NCBI GenBank assembly: GCA_035710745.1
Contig: DASTCX010000013.1
Location: 124,001 to 188,000 of the forward strand
Direction of reading: 5' to 3'
Length of the DNA: 64,000 bases
Source of the DNA: Candidatus Eremiobacteraceae bacterium
Lineage (GTDB): Bacteria > Vulcanimicrobiota > Vulcanimicrobiia > Eremiobacterales > Eremiobacteraceae
The translations under genes were made by a program, and so were the position numbers. Each line of letters opens with the position of its first letter. Within the stretch, counting starts at the first letter, position 1. The notes below the pieces were generated by a model, which did not search any database, was not told where the DNA came from, and saw nothing but the letters and a program-made list of their open reading frames with translations. Below are positions 10,830-19,408 of the stretch, one piece after another.

Positions 10830-10906
10830 TGGTGGGCGATCGAGGACTCGAACCTCGGACCTCATCCTTATCAGGGATGCGCTCTAACCACCTGAGCTAA
10901 TCGCCC
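10830..10906 (-). tRNA. tRNA-Ile (GAT)
   Basis: Cloverleaf readable on the minus strand: acceptor GGGCGAT / ATCGCCC, D-arm AGCTCAGGTGGTTAGAGC, anticodon loop CTGATAA with GAT, T-arm GAGGTTCGAGTCCTC. The discriminator A is followed by CCA in the DNA (10830-10832), unlike the other three tRNAs here. Upstream, TTGCAA and a GTTACA-like -10 spaced about 17 bases could be its promoter. Confidence 0.97.
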
Positions 10907-11180
10907 GCACTTTCGTGTAACCCTTACTGCGCGTGGATTTGCAAGCTTTTGCCAATCTCCTGGATACGCCTCGTTTGGACGCATTCATGTGGCGAGCGTC
11001 CCAGCAGCGCAAAGGTCTATGCAGAGGAACCCGGCATTGAGAATATTGGATGCACTCGTCGCTCGACGTGCGACGTCGCCAGGCTCACCGTAAGATGCAT
11101 GCTGCCGACATTGACGTATAGCAAGCGCCGCAGGTTGGCGCCCGGAGCCTGAAACTTCCCCAGAAAGGGGCATCTCCGAA

Positions 11181-11609
11181 GTGACCAAGTCGCAAAAAGG
11201 TTTCACGCTCATCGAGCTGATGGTCGTCATCGCGATCATCGCCATTTTGGCCGCCATCCTCATCCCCAACTTCTTACATGCGAGAGCTGAAGCGCAGACG
11301 TCAGGCTGCGAAGGCAACGAGAAGCAGATCGCGACCGCCATGGAAGAGTACGCCGTCGATCACAATGGCACGTACGGCGCGGGCGGAACGATAACGAGCA
11401 CGCTGCTCGGCACGCTTTACCTCGGTGTCACCCCGTCGGATCCGGTCAACAAGTCGAACTACAGCGTCACGACGACGACCGGTTCGTACGGCTCGTACCA
11501 GATCACCGACACGGGCGGACATGACACGACGACCACCGGCAGCCTGCCGGGCGGCCCAGGTACCGGCTCGATCATCTACAACCAAAACGCGGGTATTCAG
11601 GCGAAGTAG
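11181..11609 (+). CDS. Type IV pilin-like / type II secretion pseudopilin
   Basis: A 142-residue prepilin. The class III leader (MTKSQKG) is processed before Phe in the KGFTLIELMVVIAIIAILAA motif, with the conserved Glu at +5. A hydrophobic helix follows, then a soluble domain ending in Gly/Thr-rich sequence (SGCEGNEKQIATAMEEYAVD, TTTTGSYGSYQITDTGGHD). The start is GTG, with a purine-rich AAAGGGG upstream. No prepilin peptidase, ATPase or secretin lies nearby, so it would rely on an assembly system encoded elsewhere. It could be a pilus subunit or a secretion pseudopilin. Confidence 0.9.
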   Translation: MTKSQKGFTLIELMVVIAIIAILAAILIPNFLHARAEAQTSGCEGNEKQIATAMEEYAVDHNGTYGAGGTITSTLLGTLYLGVTPSDPVNKSNYSVTTTTGSYGSYQITDTGGHDTTTTGSLPGGPGTGSIIYNQNAGIQAK

Positions 11610-11697
11610 CATCGAGTAGTCCGGCTCGACTATTCGGCGTCCGCGATCGCTCCAAATCGGAGCGTAGGTGATTACCGCGGCCTTGCCACGTATGCGG

Positions 11698-11727
11698 TTG
11701 CATGTGCTGGCCTGCTTCCGATATAAT
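11698..11727 (+). promoter_or_regulatory. Sigma70-type promoter of tRNA-Ala
   Basis: TTGCAT at 11698-11703 and a perfect TATAAT at 11722-11727, separated by 18 bases. The -10 box ends 14 bases before the mature tRNA-Ala 5' end, leaving a short leader. Confidence 0.75.
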
Positions 11728-11741
11728 CCACCTTGTCGTGC

Positions 11742-11814
11742 GGGGGATTAGCTCAGTTGGTAGAGCGCGTGCTTTGCAAGCATGAGGTCAGCGGTTCGAG
11801 CCCGCTATCCTCCA
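11742..11814 (+). tRNA. tRNA-Ala (TGC)
   Basis: Acceptor GGGGGAT / ATCCTCC with one G-U pair, D-arm GCTCAGTTGGTAGAGC, anticodon stem GCTT..AAGC around TGC, T-arm GCGGTTCGAGCCCGC, discriminator A. No CCA is encoded. A clear promoter precedes it and a terminator hairpin follows. Confidence 0.97.
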
Positions 11815-11828
11815 CGTCGTAAGCCCTC

Positions 11829-11859
11829 ATCCCGCACTAATTTGCGGGATTTCCTTTCT
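11829..11859 (+). terminator. Rho-independent terminator after tRNA-Ala
   Basis: Perfect 8-bp stem ATCCCGCA / TGCGGGAT with a six-base loop, followed by the pyrimidine run TTCCTTTCT. It begins 15 bases after the tRNA. Confidence 0.8.
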
Positions 11860-11891
11860 CATTGATCGGACCCACCGGCCGGGAGAGCCAG

Positions 11892-12458
11892 ATGCGCAAG
11901 CTGATCTATCCGATGAACACGTCGCTCGATTTGTACGTCGAAGGAACTGACGGCAACTTTGCCTGGACGACTCCCGACGACGAGTTGCACAAACATTTCA
12001 ACGATTTGATCGCGGTCGCGACGACGCACTTACATGGGCGCCGCATGTGGGAGACGATGGGCGGCTATTGGCCGACCGCTGAAGCCGATCCGGCGTGCAC
12101 TCCCGTCATGAAAGAATTCGCGCGCTACTGGAACGCGTGCGAACACATCGTCTTCTCCCGCTCCTTGCAGTCGGTCGAGCATGGCGCTCGCCTAGTGCGC
12201 GACAATGCGGTGGAAATCGTGAGACAATTGAAGTCTGGAGCGGGCAGCGACATGCTCGTAGGAGGTCCGGGGCTTGCCTCAACGCTTATCGCAGCCGGGC
12301 TCGTCGACGAGATTCGCCCATACATCCATCCGGTAGCGGTCGGTGCCGGCAAACCGTTCTTGCTCGACCTCCCAGGCCAGCTCGACCTGAGGTTGCTGGG
12401 CAGCCACACGTTCGCAAATGGCGTCGTGCAACTGCGCTACGCGCCCCGGACGACCTGA
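11892..12458 (+). CDS. RibD C-terminal / dihydrofolate reductase-like protein
   Basis: A 188-residue protein of the RibD-C/DHFR-like reductase family, which binds NAD(P)H; the natural substrate of stand-alone members is mostly unknown. Signatures are MNTSLDLYVEGTDGNF, LHGRRMWETMGGYWP, HIVFSRSLQSVEH, and the glycine-rich cofactor segment DMLVGGPGLASTLIAAGLVDE, followed by HPVAVGAGKPFL. The start chosen is the ATG with GGGAGAG upstream, ten codons inside the longest open frame. It ends 24 bases before the second SpoIIAA-like gene. Confidence 0.88.
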   Translation: MRKLIYPMNTSLDLYVEGTDGNFAWTTPDDELHKHFNDLIAVATTHLHGRRMWETMGGYWPTAEADPACTPVMKEFARYWNACEHIVFSRSLQSVEHGARLVRDNAVEIVRQLKSGAGSDMLVGGPGLASTLIAAGLVDEIRPYIHPVAVGAGKPFLLDLPGQLDLRLLGSHTFANGVVQLRYAPRTT

Positions 12459-12482
12459 TCTCTTGAAGATCGTCGGGATCCG

Positions 12483-12863
12483 GTGCTTTCATACACTATA
12501 GACGGTAAGATACTTCGGCTCATCGTCTCGGGCGACGTCACGCTGGCCGAGCGCCGATCCGTCTACGACGCAGTGCGCGCCGACCCCGAAGTTCCCGATC
12601 ATTTTGTCCTCGTCGTCGACGCGCGCGATTCGAGCGTGACGTTCCGCGACGCGACGATCGATGTACGCGTACGAGCCCTGGTCGAAGGACTCGGCGACAA
12701 ATTCGGGGGCACGTGCGCGTTCATCGAACCGGCGGGCGACCCGCTTTACGGCAAAGCCTTCCAACGCGCCGGCGGTAGGTACGGCGTCCGCATCGGCCTA
12801 TTCGATGACGAAGAGAGCGCCCTTCGTTGGCTGGGCGCATACATGGAAGACGGCATCGAGTAA
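12483..12863 (+). CDS. SpoIIAA/STAS-like protein, copy 2
   Basis: A 126-residue paralogue of the protein at 10413-10808. Shared blocks are ILRLIVSGDVTLAERR, LVVDARDSSVTFRDATID, CAFIEPAGDPLYGKAFQRAG and ESALRWLGAYMED. It starts with GTG. A conserved length and core between two loci about 2 kb apart on opposite strands indicate an inverted duplication or parallel gain. Function unknown. It may be co-transcribed with the reductase just upstream. Confidence 0.75.
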   Translation: MLSYTIDGKILRLIVSGDVTLAERRSVYDAVRADPEVPDHFVLVVDARDSSVTFRDATIDVRVRALVEGLGDKFGGTCAFIEPAGDPLYGKAFQRAGGRYGVRIGLFDDEESALRWLGAYMEDGIE

Positions 12864-12916
12864 TGGCGCCGCCCCCGCGCGAAGATCGCGAGGGGCAAGC
12901 GCGGGCCCGCTGGATG

Positions 12917-13930
12917 CTACCGGATCAGATCCAGCATCGGATGCACGTTCGTCGTGTCTGCGGTGTTGCCGAGCAGCGGCAGACCCCAGACGTTCTCGAT
13001 CGTCGAGAGTATCGAGTATTCGTTGTACGGCACGGCGGAAACGAGCGGTCCGCCGGGCGTACCCGAGATCACGATCGTCACCGTGTGGCCGCCGCCGAAA
13101 TCGAGACCGCTTTGGAAATGCGGCGAGTCGCAGCAGCCGAGCGTCGACGAGTAGTCGTCTTCGTCGAACGTCACGAAGATGAGCGAGTTCGCCGTGAACG
13201 CGGGCGACGCTTCGATCTTGGTGACGAGATCCTTGACCGTCTTGTCGCCTTCACGGAGCAGCGCGTCGAACGCGCCGCACGGCTGCTGACCGTGCATGTC
13301 GTGGCACTGATCGGGGACGATGAGCTCGAACTGCGGCGCGCCGGAGCCGAGTGCGAGGTCTGCATTGAGCTTGTCGAGCGGCTTGAGGAGCGCAAGGCGC
13401 GCCGGGTTCTTGGCGATCGTGTTGAAGTAGACGAACGGATTGTGCTTTTGCGCGTACAGGGCGACGTTGCTCGGGAATTGCACGCCGAGGAAACCGGCGG
13501 TCGGCATCGACTGGAAGTACGCGGCCCACGTCATCCCCTTCGATTCGAGCGAATCGACGAGCGTCGGGATGCTGCGCATCGAGACGCACGGCGGGCCGGG
13601 CGGCGGTTGTGCGTAACAGCTCGGATTGTCGTTATGGACATCGCCGAACTGGCCGCTGATGAGCGCAAGATAATTCGGAAGGCTCGGGTGGGTCGTGCCG
13701 AAGTACACCGTCGAAAGGCCGTTCGCTTCGGCGATGGATGTGATAAACGGGGTGTCCTGCAACGTCACCTTGACGCTGTCGTGACGGCCGATGACGTTAT
13801 CGAAGCTCTGGTTCTCCATCATGATCACGAAGACGCGATCGATGGGGTGCGCCGACGCAGGCGCGATGACGGCGACGCACGCGATGACGGCCGCGAGCGT
13901 CGTCAAGACAACACGGAACAAGCTCCTCAA
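12917..13930 (-). CDS. Secreted phosphoesterase (PF04185-type acid phosphatase/phospholipase C family)
   Basis: A 337-residue exported enzyme with a signal peptide ending near APASA-H. The metal-site motif VFVIMMENQSFDNVIG opens the mature domain. Further family marks are TTHPSLPNYLALISG and, near the C-terminus, SLIFVTFDEDDYSS and GGGHTVTIVISG, with the likely metal-binding acidic residues in FDEDD. Relatives hydrolyse phosphomonoesters or phospholipids in the periplasm or outside. It is the shortest of three such enzymes in the window; the other two (33704, 38149) are closer to each other. The start is the first ATG, directly before the signal peptide. Confidence 0.88.
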   Translation of the reverse strand: MRSLFRVVLTTLAAVIACVAVIAPASAHPIDRVFVIMMENQSFDNVIGRHDSVKVTLQDTPFITSIAEANGLSTVYFGTTHPSLPNYLALISGQFGDVHNDNPSCYAQPPPGPPCVSMRSIPTLVDSLESKGMTWAAYFQSMPTAGFLGVQFPSNVALYAQKHNPFVYFNTIAKNPARLALLKPLDKLNADLALGSGAPQFELIVPDQCHDMHGQQPCGAFDALLREGDKTVKDLVTKIEASPAFTANSLIFVTFDEDDYSSTLGCCDSPHFQSGLDFGGGHTVTIVISGTPGGPLVSAVPYNEYSILSTIENVWGLPLLGNTADTTNVHPMLDLIR

Positions 13931-14116
13931 GGCAATGCTCCTTTCGAAAGCATGGGACCTTAGCCAGTCACGATGATGCGCTCGCTTGTTTAAGGACGCG
14001 TTGGCGTCCGTTTAAGGTCCTAAGGGTCCCTTTATGCAGCGGAGGTGATCCAAAGGCGCCGTTCACTCGTAGAAAAGACGAGTACCAATTCACTCCACAA
14101 CTCGAAGGAGAACTAC

Positions 14117-14746
14117 ATGGTTTCTATCCGCACGCTCGCTGCGATCGCCGTGGCGGCTGCTAGCTCGGTCGGCACTGTGGCATACGCCGACAGCATGATG
14201 AGCGGCTCCGCGATGCAAGGTCGTTTCGGCGGTCCCGTCTACACGGGCGCGCCCGCGCTCATGGTAACGGCATCACTCGTCGCTGTCGGCGGCGGCGCCG
14301 CGCACTACTCGACCGCCACCGCGCTTGTCTCGATGGTCGGCAAAGATACCGTCAACGCCGAGGTCGGCAAACTCCAGAAGCAATACGGCAAGGACGCGGT
14401 CACGCAGTGGCTCACGACATTCGATTTCGCCGTCAATGACTCGCTCAAGCATGCGACTGCCGCCGGCGTCATGCTTCCCGCTCCCGACGCGATGCTCACC
14501 GGCAAAGCGCTTGCGACGACGCTCGTCAAGGCAGGCACCGCCGCCGACGGCACGTTCCAGATCGAGTTCCTCCTCGATAAGGCCGTTTCGCACAGCATCC
14601 ACAACGCCGTCATGGACGACATCGACAAGGACCCGTCGCTCGGCAAGCACGCGGACCTCATGTATCACACGATCAGCAATCAGGCGTTCTACGATCTCGC
14701 GCAGGCGCTCGGCGCCACGGACGTCAAGCTCGCACCGCTTCACTAG
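14117..14746 (+). CDS. Exported protein of unknown function
   Basis: A 209-residue protein with a clear signal peptide (MVSIRTLAAIAVAAASSVGT, cleavage near AYA-D). The mature part includes TGAPALMVTASLVAVGGGAA, a helical region VNAEVGKLQKQYGKDAVTQW, and ends with DMYHTISNQ-like helix and ALGATDVKLAPLH. GAAGGAG lies 7 bases before the ATG, which rules out the longer upstream frame. A strong terminator follows directly, so it is probably monocistronic and well expressed. No recognised domain. Confidence 0.85.
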   Translation: MVSIRTLAAIAVAAASSVGTVAYADSMMSGSAMQGRFGGPVYTGAPALMVTASLVAVGGGAAHYSTATALVSMVGKDTVNAEVGKLQKQYGKDAVTQWLTTFDFAVNDSLKHATAAGVMLPAPDAMLTGKALATTLVKAGTAADGTFQIEFLLDKAVSHSIHNAVMDDIDKDPSLGKHADLMYHTISNQAFYDLAQALGATDVKLAPLH

Positions 14747-14765
14747 AACGCGGCGACTTCTACGA

Positions 14766-14798
14766 AAAGACGACCGCTCGCGTTGAGCGGTCGTCTTT
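14766..14798. terminator. Bidirectional hairpin terminator
   Basis: Perfect 14-bp stem AAAGACGACCGCTC / GAGCGGTCGTCTTT with a five-base loop (GCGTT). It has T-rich ends on both strands and lies 19 bases after the exported protein gene, facing the convergent dehydrogenase gene. Confidence 0.88.
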
Positions 14799-14818
14799 GA
14801 TTTGGTTGTCGAATGTTG

Positions 14819-14855
14819 CCAAGCTACGCTCGGCCTACTACATCTACCCCTTCGC
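14819..14855. repeat. Family B repeat half-element overlapping a stop codon
   Basis: Plus-strand AAGCTACGCTCGGCC followed by TACTACATCTACCCCTTCGC. On the minus strand its 5' part supplies the last codons and the TAG stop of the dehydrogenase gene. It matches the copy at 54849-54886 almost base for base. Confidence 0.8.
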
Positions 14856-16220
14856 AGGGCCTATCCATACCGTTTTCGCGTTGACGAACTCTCGAATGCC
14901 CAGCGCGCCGAGCTCTCGTCCATACCCCGAATGTTTGATGCCGCCGAACGGCAGCCGCGGATCGGACTTCACCATGCCGTTGATGAAGACCGCGCCGGCG
15001 TCGATGCCGCCGACGAGCGCGTCGCGCTCCGCATCGTCACGCGTCCAGGCGCTCGCACCGAGCCCGAATGTCGTCGAGTTCGCGACGCGTATGGCGTCCG
15101 ACACCGACCCGACTTTGAACAATAACGCCACGGGCCCGAAGAACTCTTCCTGAGCGATCGGCCAGGACGGATCGACGTCCGAGACGATCGTCGGCGCGTA
15201 GTAGCAACCCTTGCGTTTGAGCGGTGCACCTCCGGTGAGCACTTTCCCGCCGGCCGCGACGAGTCGATGCACTTGATCGTCGATCCCCTTGACGGCGTCC
15301 TCGTTGACGAGCGGCCCGATGTCGGTCTTCTCGTCCATCGGATCGCCGACGACGAGCTGTTCGAACTTCGCGACCATACCTCGTTCGAATGCATCCGCGA
15401 TCGATGCGTCGAGGATGAATCGCTTCGCGGCGATGCAGGATTGACCGTTGTTGATCGTCCGCGCGGCGACCGCAGTCGCCGTTGCCGCCGCGACATCGGC
15501 CGTCCCCGTGACGATGAATGGATCGCTCCCGCCGAGCTCGAGGACCGCCTTCTTGATGCGCTTCGCTGCCCGCGATGCGACGCTGCTGCCCGCGGGTTCG
15601 CTGCCGGTGAGCGTGACTGCCGCGATGCGCTCGTCGTCGATGAGCGTTTCCGCGGCGGCCGCGCCGATGAGCAGCGTCTGGAAGCCACCGCGCGGCACGC
15701 CGGCTCGCGAAAACACTTCTTCGATCGCGAGCGCGCATTGCGGCACGTTCGACGCGTGCTTCAACAGGCCGGCGTTGCCGGCCATGAGCGCGGGCGCTGC
15801 GAAGCGGAAGACCTGCCAATACGGGAAGTTCCATGGCATGACGGCGAGCACGACGCCGAGCGGGTCGAAACGGACGTAACTGTCCACGGCGTCCGTGGCG
15901 ATCCGCTCCTCCGCGAGCATCGACGCTGCGTGCTCCGCGTAGTAGCGGCACACCCATGCGCACTTCTCGACTTCGGCGACCGCTTGACGGATCGGCTTGC
16001 CCATCTCGAGCACGGCGAGCTCCGCGAAGCGTCGCTTGTCGGCGTCGAGCACGTCAGCGGCGGCCGTGAGCCAATCGCCACGAACGCGCATGGGCTTTGT
16101 CCGGCCGCTTTCGAACGCGGCTGCGGCCGCCGCTAGCTTCTTCTCTATGGCTGCGGTATCGAGCGCGTGAAAGGTCTTGAGCGTCTCCAGCGTGGCCGGG
16201 TTGACGCTTGCGATCGCCAT
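14844..16220 (-). CDS. NAD(P)-dependent (succinate-)semialdehyde dehydrogenase
   Basis: A 458-residue aldehyde dehydrogenase that oxidises an aldehyde to the acid. The substrate-binding and active-site marks are MPWNFPYWQVFRFAAPALMA, the Glu of VLELGGSDPFIV, the nucleophilic Cys of NNGQSCIAAKRF, and EEFFGPVALLF. Overall it looks like the YneI/Sad group of succinate-semialdehyde dehydrogenases. The ATG overlaps the permease stop as TAATG, so uptake of an amino acid or amine and oxidation of its semialdehyde are probably linked. The stop codon lies inside a family B repeat. Confidence 0.92.
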   Translation of the reverse strand: MAIASVNPATLETLKTFHALDTAAIEKKLAAAAAAFESGRTKPMRVRGDWLTAAADVLDADKRRFAELAVLEMGKPIRQAVAEVEKCAWVCRYYAEHAASMLAEERIATDAVDSYVRFDPLGVVLAVMPWNFPYWQVFRFAAPALMAGNAGLLKHASNVPQCALAIEEVFSRAGVPRGGFQTLLIGAAAAETLIDDERIAAVTLTGSEPAGSSVASRAAKRIKKAVLELGGSDPFIVTGTADVAAATATAVAARTINNGQSCIAAKRFILDASIADAFERGMVAKFEQLVVGDPMDEKTDIGPLVNEDAVKGIDDQVHRLVAAGGKVLTGGAPLKRKGCYYAPTIVSDVDPSWPIAQEEFFGPVALLFKVGSVSDAIRVANSTTFGLGASAWTRDDAERDALVGGIDAGAVFINGMVKSDPRLPFGGIKHSGYGRELGALGIREFVNAKTVWIGPAKG

Positions 16221-17791
16221 TACGCCTTCTCCATGGCGTCGCCGGCGTCGCGCGCGACCGACTCTCGATACTCGTCGAGCATATCGAGTTCTCCGGCGCT
16301 CGTCAGCGTCTTCTCGTGGAGCTTCACCCAATCGCGTTTGACGCTGCCGAACATCGGCGCGTGGTTGCGCTTGCGATAGAACATATAGCCGATGACGCCG
16401 AGGATCACCCACGTGGGACCCGCGATGCGACCGTAGACGTGCGTCATGAGCGTGAAGATGAGGATCGCGAATATGCCGAGCAGACCGATGAGCGACAGCA
16501 GCGAGACGTCGCCGCGCTTGCCGGCGATCGTCATCGGGATGTTCCAGGGCATGCGAAAGCGGCGCGGCGCGGCACTATCGGTGAACCGCAACACGATGAG
16601 CGCGACGAAGACGAGCGTGTACGACAATGCCGCGCCGAAGGCGTACAGATCGGCTAGGAAGTTGAGCGCGCCTGTGCCTTGTACGAAGGCCGCGAAAAGC
16701 AAGATGACCGCAAAACCGGAGAAGACGAGAATCGAGTTGAGCGGCGTCTGCGTCTTCGGGTTCGTCTGCTGGAAGAACGACGGCAACAGACGGAACTTGC
16801 CCATCGAGTACGCGATGCGCGACGCGCCGAAGACTCCCGAATTGCTCGAGATGAGGACGAGCAGCGCGCCGATGATCGGGATGTAAAGGGCGAAAAACAC
16901 GCCGACGACCGGGATCTGGCTGGCGAGGACGGCGACGGCTTTGTCGTTGTGATCCGGGCTGCCGACGTATTGGTACATCGGCACGACTTGATGCGTCGCC
17001 GGATCGACCGCCGTCATCCCAAGCGCCAGATTCGAGTATGCGAGAGCGAAGATGAGGATCGTGAGGATGAGCGCGACCGACGAGCGGGGCATGACGCTCG
17101 CGGGCCGCTGCGTCTCCTCGGCGGCGTGCGAGATACTTTCGAGCCCGACGAACGAGATGATCGCGAGCGAGATGCCCTTGAGGAGGTCATCGGTGGTCGG
17201 CGCGTGGTTTTGCATCGTATGGATCAGCACTTCGGGATGCCAAACGAGCGTGAAGCCGCATACGAGGATGAACGTCTCGGTGCACACGTCGATGAGGCCT
17301 ACGACTTCGTTCAAGCGCGACGATTGTTTGACACCGACCGCGTTGAGCGCGGTGAGGAATCCCGTCACGCCGAGGACGAGGATGAAGTAGACGACGTGGT
17401 GATCGCCGAGCCAGGGGATCAGGAAGCTGATGTAGCCGATCGTGAACCACGCGAACAACGCGATGTCGATCGTGAAGTCGAGCAGCACGGCCCAGCCCGC
17501 GACGAAGCCCATGAAGTCGCCGAGCGCACGGTTGACGAAGAACTGACCGCCGCCGGCGACCGGATAGGCGGCGGCGAGCTCGGTGTACGCGAGTCCGATG
17601 CAGACGTAGACGATGCCGGCGAACGCGAACGCGATATTCGCGTAGCCCATCGCGATGCCCATGACGAGGCCGAGCGCGACGTAGATGTCCGCGCCGACGT
17701 CCGCATAACCCCAGGCGTATGAACCCCAAATGGTCACCGAGCGACGAAGTTCGGCTTCGCCCGTCGCGATGACGCCCGATGCGGTTGCCAT
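16220..17791 (-). CDS. APC-superfamily amino acid permease
   Basis: A 523-residue inner-membrane transporter with about 12-14 hydrophobic helices. The APC signature around TM1 is DIYVALGLVMGIAMGYANIA, and conserved segments LAAAYPVAGGGQFFVNRALG, FVGLESISHAAEETQRPASV and NSGVFGASRIAYSMGKFRLLP are present. It probably imports an amino acid or polyamine-type substrate by proton symport. The start is MATASG, which excludes a charged 48-residue upstream extension. It is coupled to the downstream dehydrogenase, pointing to an amino acid or amine whose breakdown passes through a semialdehyde, GABA being one candidate. Confidence 0.9.
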   Translation of the reverse strand: MATASGVIATGEAELRRSVTIWGSYAWGYADVGADIYVALGLVMGIAMGYANIAFAFAGIVYVCIGLAYTELAAAYPVAGGGQFFVNRALGDFMGFVAGWAVLLDFTIDIALFAWFTIGYISFLIPWLGDHHVVYFILVLGVTGFLTALNAVGVKQSSRLNEVVGLIDVCTETFILVCGFTLVWHPEVLIHTMQNHAPTTDDLLKGISLAIISFVGLESISHAAEETQRPASVMPRSSVALILTILIFALAYSNLALGMTAVDPATHQVVPMYQYVGSPDHNDKAVAVLASQIPVVGVFFALYIPIIGALLVLISSNSGVFGASRIAYSMGKFRLLPSFFQQTNPKTQTPLNSILVFSGFAVILLFAAFVQGTGALNFLADLYAFGAALSYTLVFVALIVLRFTDSAAPRRFRMPWNIPMTIAGKRGDVSLLSLIGLLGIFAILIFTLMTHVYGRIAGPTWVILGVIGYMFYRKRNHAPMFGSVKRDWVKLHEKTLTSAGELDMLDEYRESVARDAGDAMEKA

Positions 17792-17907
17792 TGGCCCGTG
17801 GCGTTCGAGCCGCTGCTCGCGTTTCCATGTAGCAAAGGCGCGTGGCGGCTCGCGGGAGGTGCGAGAAAACGCTTTTCGTAACCAAGGCGCGCGGAGGAAG
17901 ATCTGTG

Positions 17908-18363
17908 ATGTATCGTTCGATCGTCGTGTCGGCATGCTCGGTGGTCATCGCGATCGCCGGTTGCAGCGGGAGCGGATCCGGCTCGTCATCGGCTTCACCG
18001 TCACCGCCGGATCATACCGCGCTGCCGGCGACCTCGAAGACGCTGGTGACCTTCCAATTCAACGACGTGGCGGTCGCGACGGGCGGCTCGAATACGTTGC
18101 GGCTCGGTTTCGCGATCACGAACGCTTCCGACGACCCTCTGCTGTGCGACCCGTCAGAGTTCAACATCCAGCTCAGCGATGGGTCGGTCCTCACCGCGGA
18201 CGCGAGCGCGGACGACACATGCGATCCGGGATCGGTCGACCCGCATGCCGACGGCAAGGCGACGATGTTCTTCGACCTGCCGCATCCCTATACGGGGCCG
18301 GTGATTCTCTTTATGGTCGTCAACGACAACGTGATCGGCCAGGGGACGACGACCCTCAAATAG
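17908..18363 (+). CDS. Small lipoprotein of unknown function
   Basis: A 151-residue protein with a lipobox (VVIAIAGC-S) after a short signal sequence, then a Gly/Ser-rich linker (GSGSGSSSASPSPP) and a beta-rich domain (LVTFQFNDVAVATGGSNTLR, ITNASDDPLLCDPSEFNIQL). The domain resembles an Ig-like DUF4352-type fold, but this is not certain. GGAGGA lies 9 bases before the ATG; an in-frame GTG one codon earlier is an alternative. It diverges from the permease gene with about 115 bases between. Confidence 0.82.
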   Translation: MYRSIVVSACSVVIAIAGCSGSGSGSSSASPSPPDHTALPATSKTLVTFQFNDVAVATGGSNTLRLGFAITNASDDPLLCDPSEFNIQLSDGSVLTADASADDTCDPGSVDPHADGKATMFFDLPHPYTGPVILFMVVNDNVIGQGTTTLK

Positions 18364-18373
18364 TCTTCGGCGC

Positions 18374-19387
18374 CTAGCCGCCGAGGTCGTGGATCTTTAT
18401 CCGATCAAGGCCGCCAAGACCGGTCGAGGGCCCGGTTATGATCCGCGACGGCACGACTGGGCCCTTCGCGCTCTGCGACATGTCGAGCATTCCCGGGGTG
18501 CCATCGGCGTCCGCAAGCGCGGACATCTCAAGATTGCTGTCATGGATCTGGATCCCTAAGATGGTGCCCCAGCCGATCGCCTGCACGGTGCGCGCCGGCT
18601 TGGCGTTCCCCGACCGCGATGCGGGAAAAACGAGCACCTGGTGTCCGTCGGATACGTAGATGACGTCCGTCCGGTTGACCCGCAAATCGACTGCGCCAGC
18701 CAATCCGGTGTTCGGCCCGGCGATCGTGCGGATCGGCGTGACGTCGCCGTTCGCACCTGCGGCGAACTCCGAGATCGCCTGGTTGGCGGCGTCGAGCGCG
18801 AAGACGTTGTTCGCCGCGTCGAGCGCGACCGCCACGACGTCCGACAGCCCCGTGTGGGGACCAGCGATTGTGCGGCTCGGCGAGACGACGCCGTTGACGC
18901 CGGGCCCGAACACGAGCACGCCATCCGTCTGGGATGCGACGTAGACATCGCGAGCGAGGTCCATCGCAATGCCGAGTGGGGCATCGGTCATCGCGCTCGA
19001 CGTGATCGTGCGCGCCGGGGTGGCGTCACCCGTCGCGTCCGGGTTGTAAACTTTGATGTTCGGACCCGACGGGCCGGCATCGCCGACGTAGACGAAGCCG
19101 CGTTTATCGACCTCGACCGTTTGCGGCGCGGTCAAACCGGTGCTCGGTCCTTGTATGTTTTGCTCGGGCGTCACGTCGCCATTCGCAAACCAGTCGAACG
19201 CGATGACCGCATCGGACGTCGCGTCAGCGACGAAAAGCTGGTGCGGTCCCGGTGAGCCCGTCTCGACGGGGGCGGGCATGGCGCCCCGCGAGACCGACGT
19301 CTGCGTCGGTGACACCGCGTGTGACGCGCAGCCGATGACGATCGCGGCGCACACGCCGGCGGCGAAGAGCGATCCGAATCGTGGCAT
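18374..19387 (-). CDS. Secreted lipoprotein with NHL/SMP-30-like beta-propeller repeats
   Basis: A 337-residue protein with an N-terminal export signal and lipobox (AAIVIGC-A). The rest is built from repeated propeller blades of about 50 residues. Each contains a phrase like DVTPxRTIAGPxTGLxxxxxVALD followed by a beta pair (QTVEVDKRGFVYVGDAGPSG, GIAMDLARDVYVASQTDGVL, AVALDAANNVFALDAANQAI). Such propellers bind ligands or other proteins; no catalytic residues are evident. It is 21 bases downstream of the PQQ-propeller gene, so the two exported propellers are probably co-expressed. Confidence 0.85.
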   Translation of the reverse strand: MPRFGSLFAAGVCAAIVIGCASHAVSPTQTSVSRGAMPAPVETGSPGPHQLFVADATSDAVIAFDWFANGDVTPEQNIQGPSTGLTAPQTVEVDKRGFVYVGDAGPSGPNIKVYNPDATGDATPARTITSSAMTDAPLGIAMDLARDVYVASQTDGVLVFGPGVNGVVSPSRTIAGPHTGLSDVVAVALDAANNVFALDAANQAISEFAAGANGDVTPIRTIAGPNTGLAGAVDLRVNRTDVIYVSDGHQVLVFPASRSGNAKPARTVQAIGWGTILGIQIHDSNLEMSALADADGTPGMLDMSQSAKGPVVPSRIITGPSTGLGGLDRIKIHDLGG

Positions 19388-19408
19388 GGGTCTCCTATCG
19401 TCTGCAGG

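Noticed and set aside
11614-11637. Terminator after the pilin gene
   Set aside because: An 8-bp imperfect stem exists, but no T-run follows; too weak to call.
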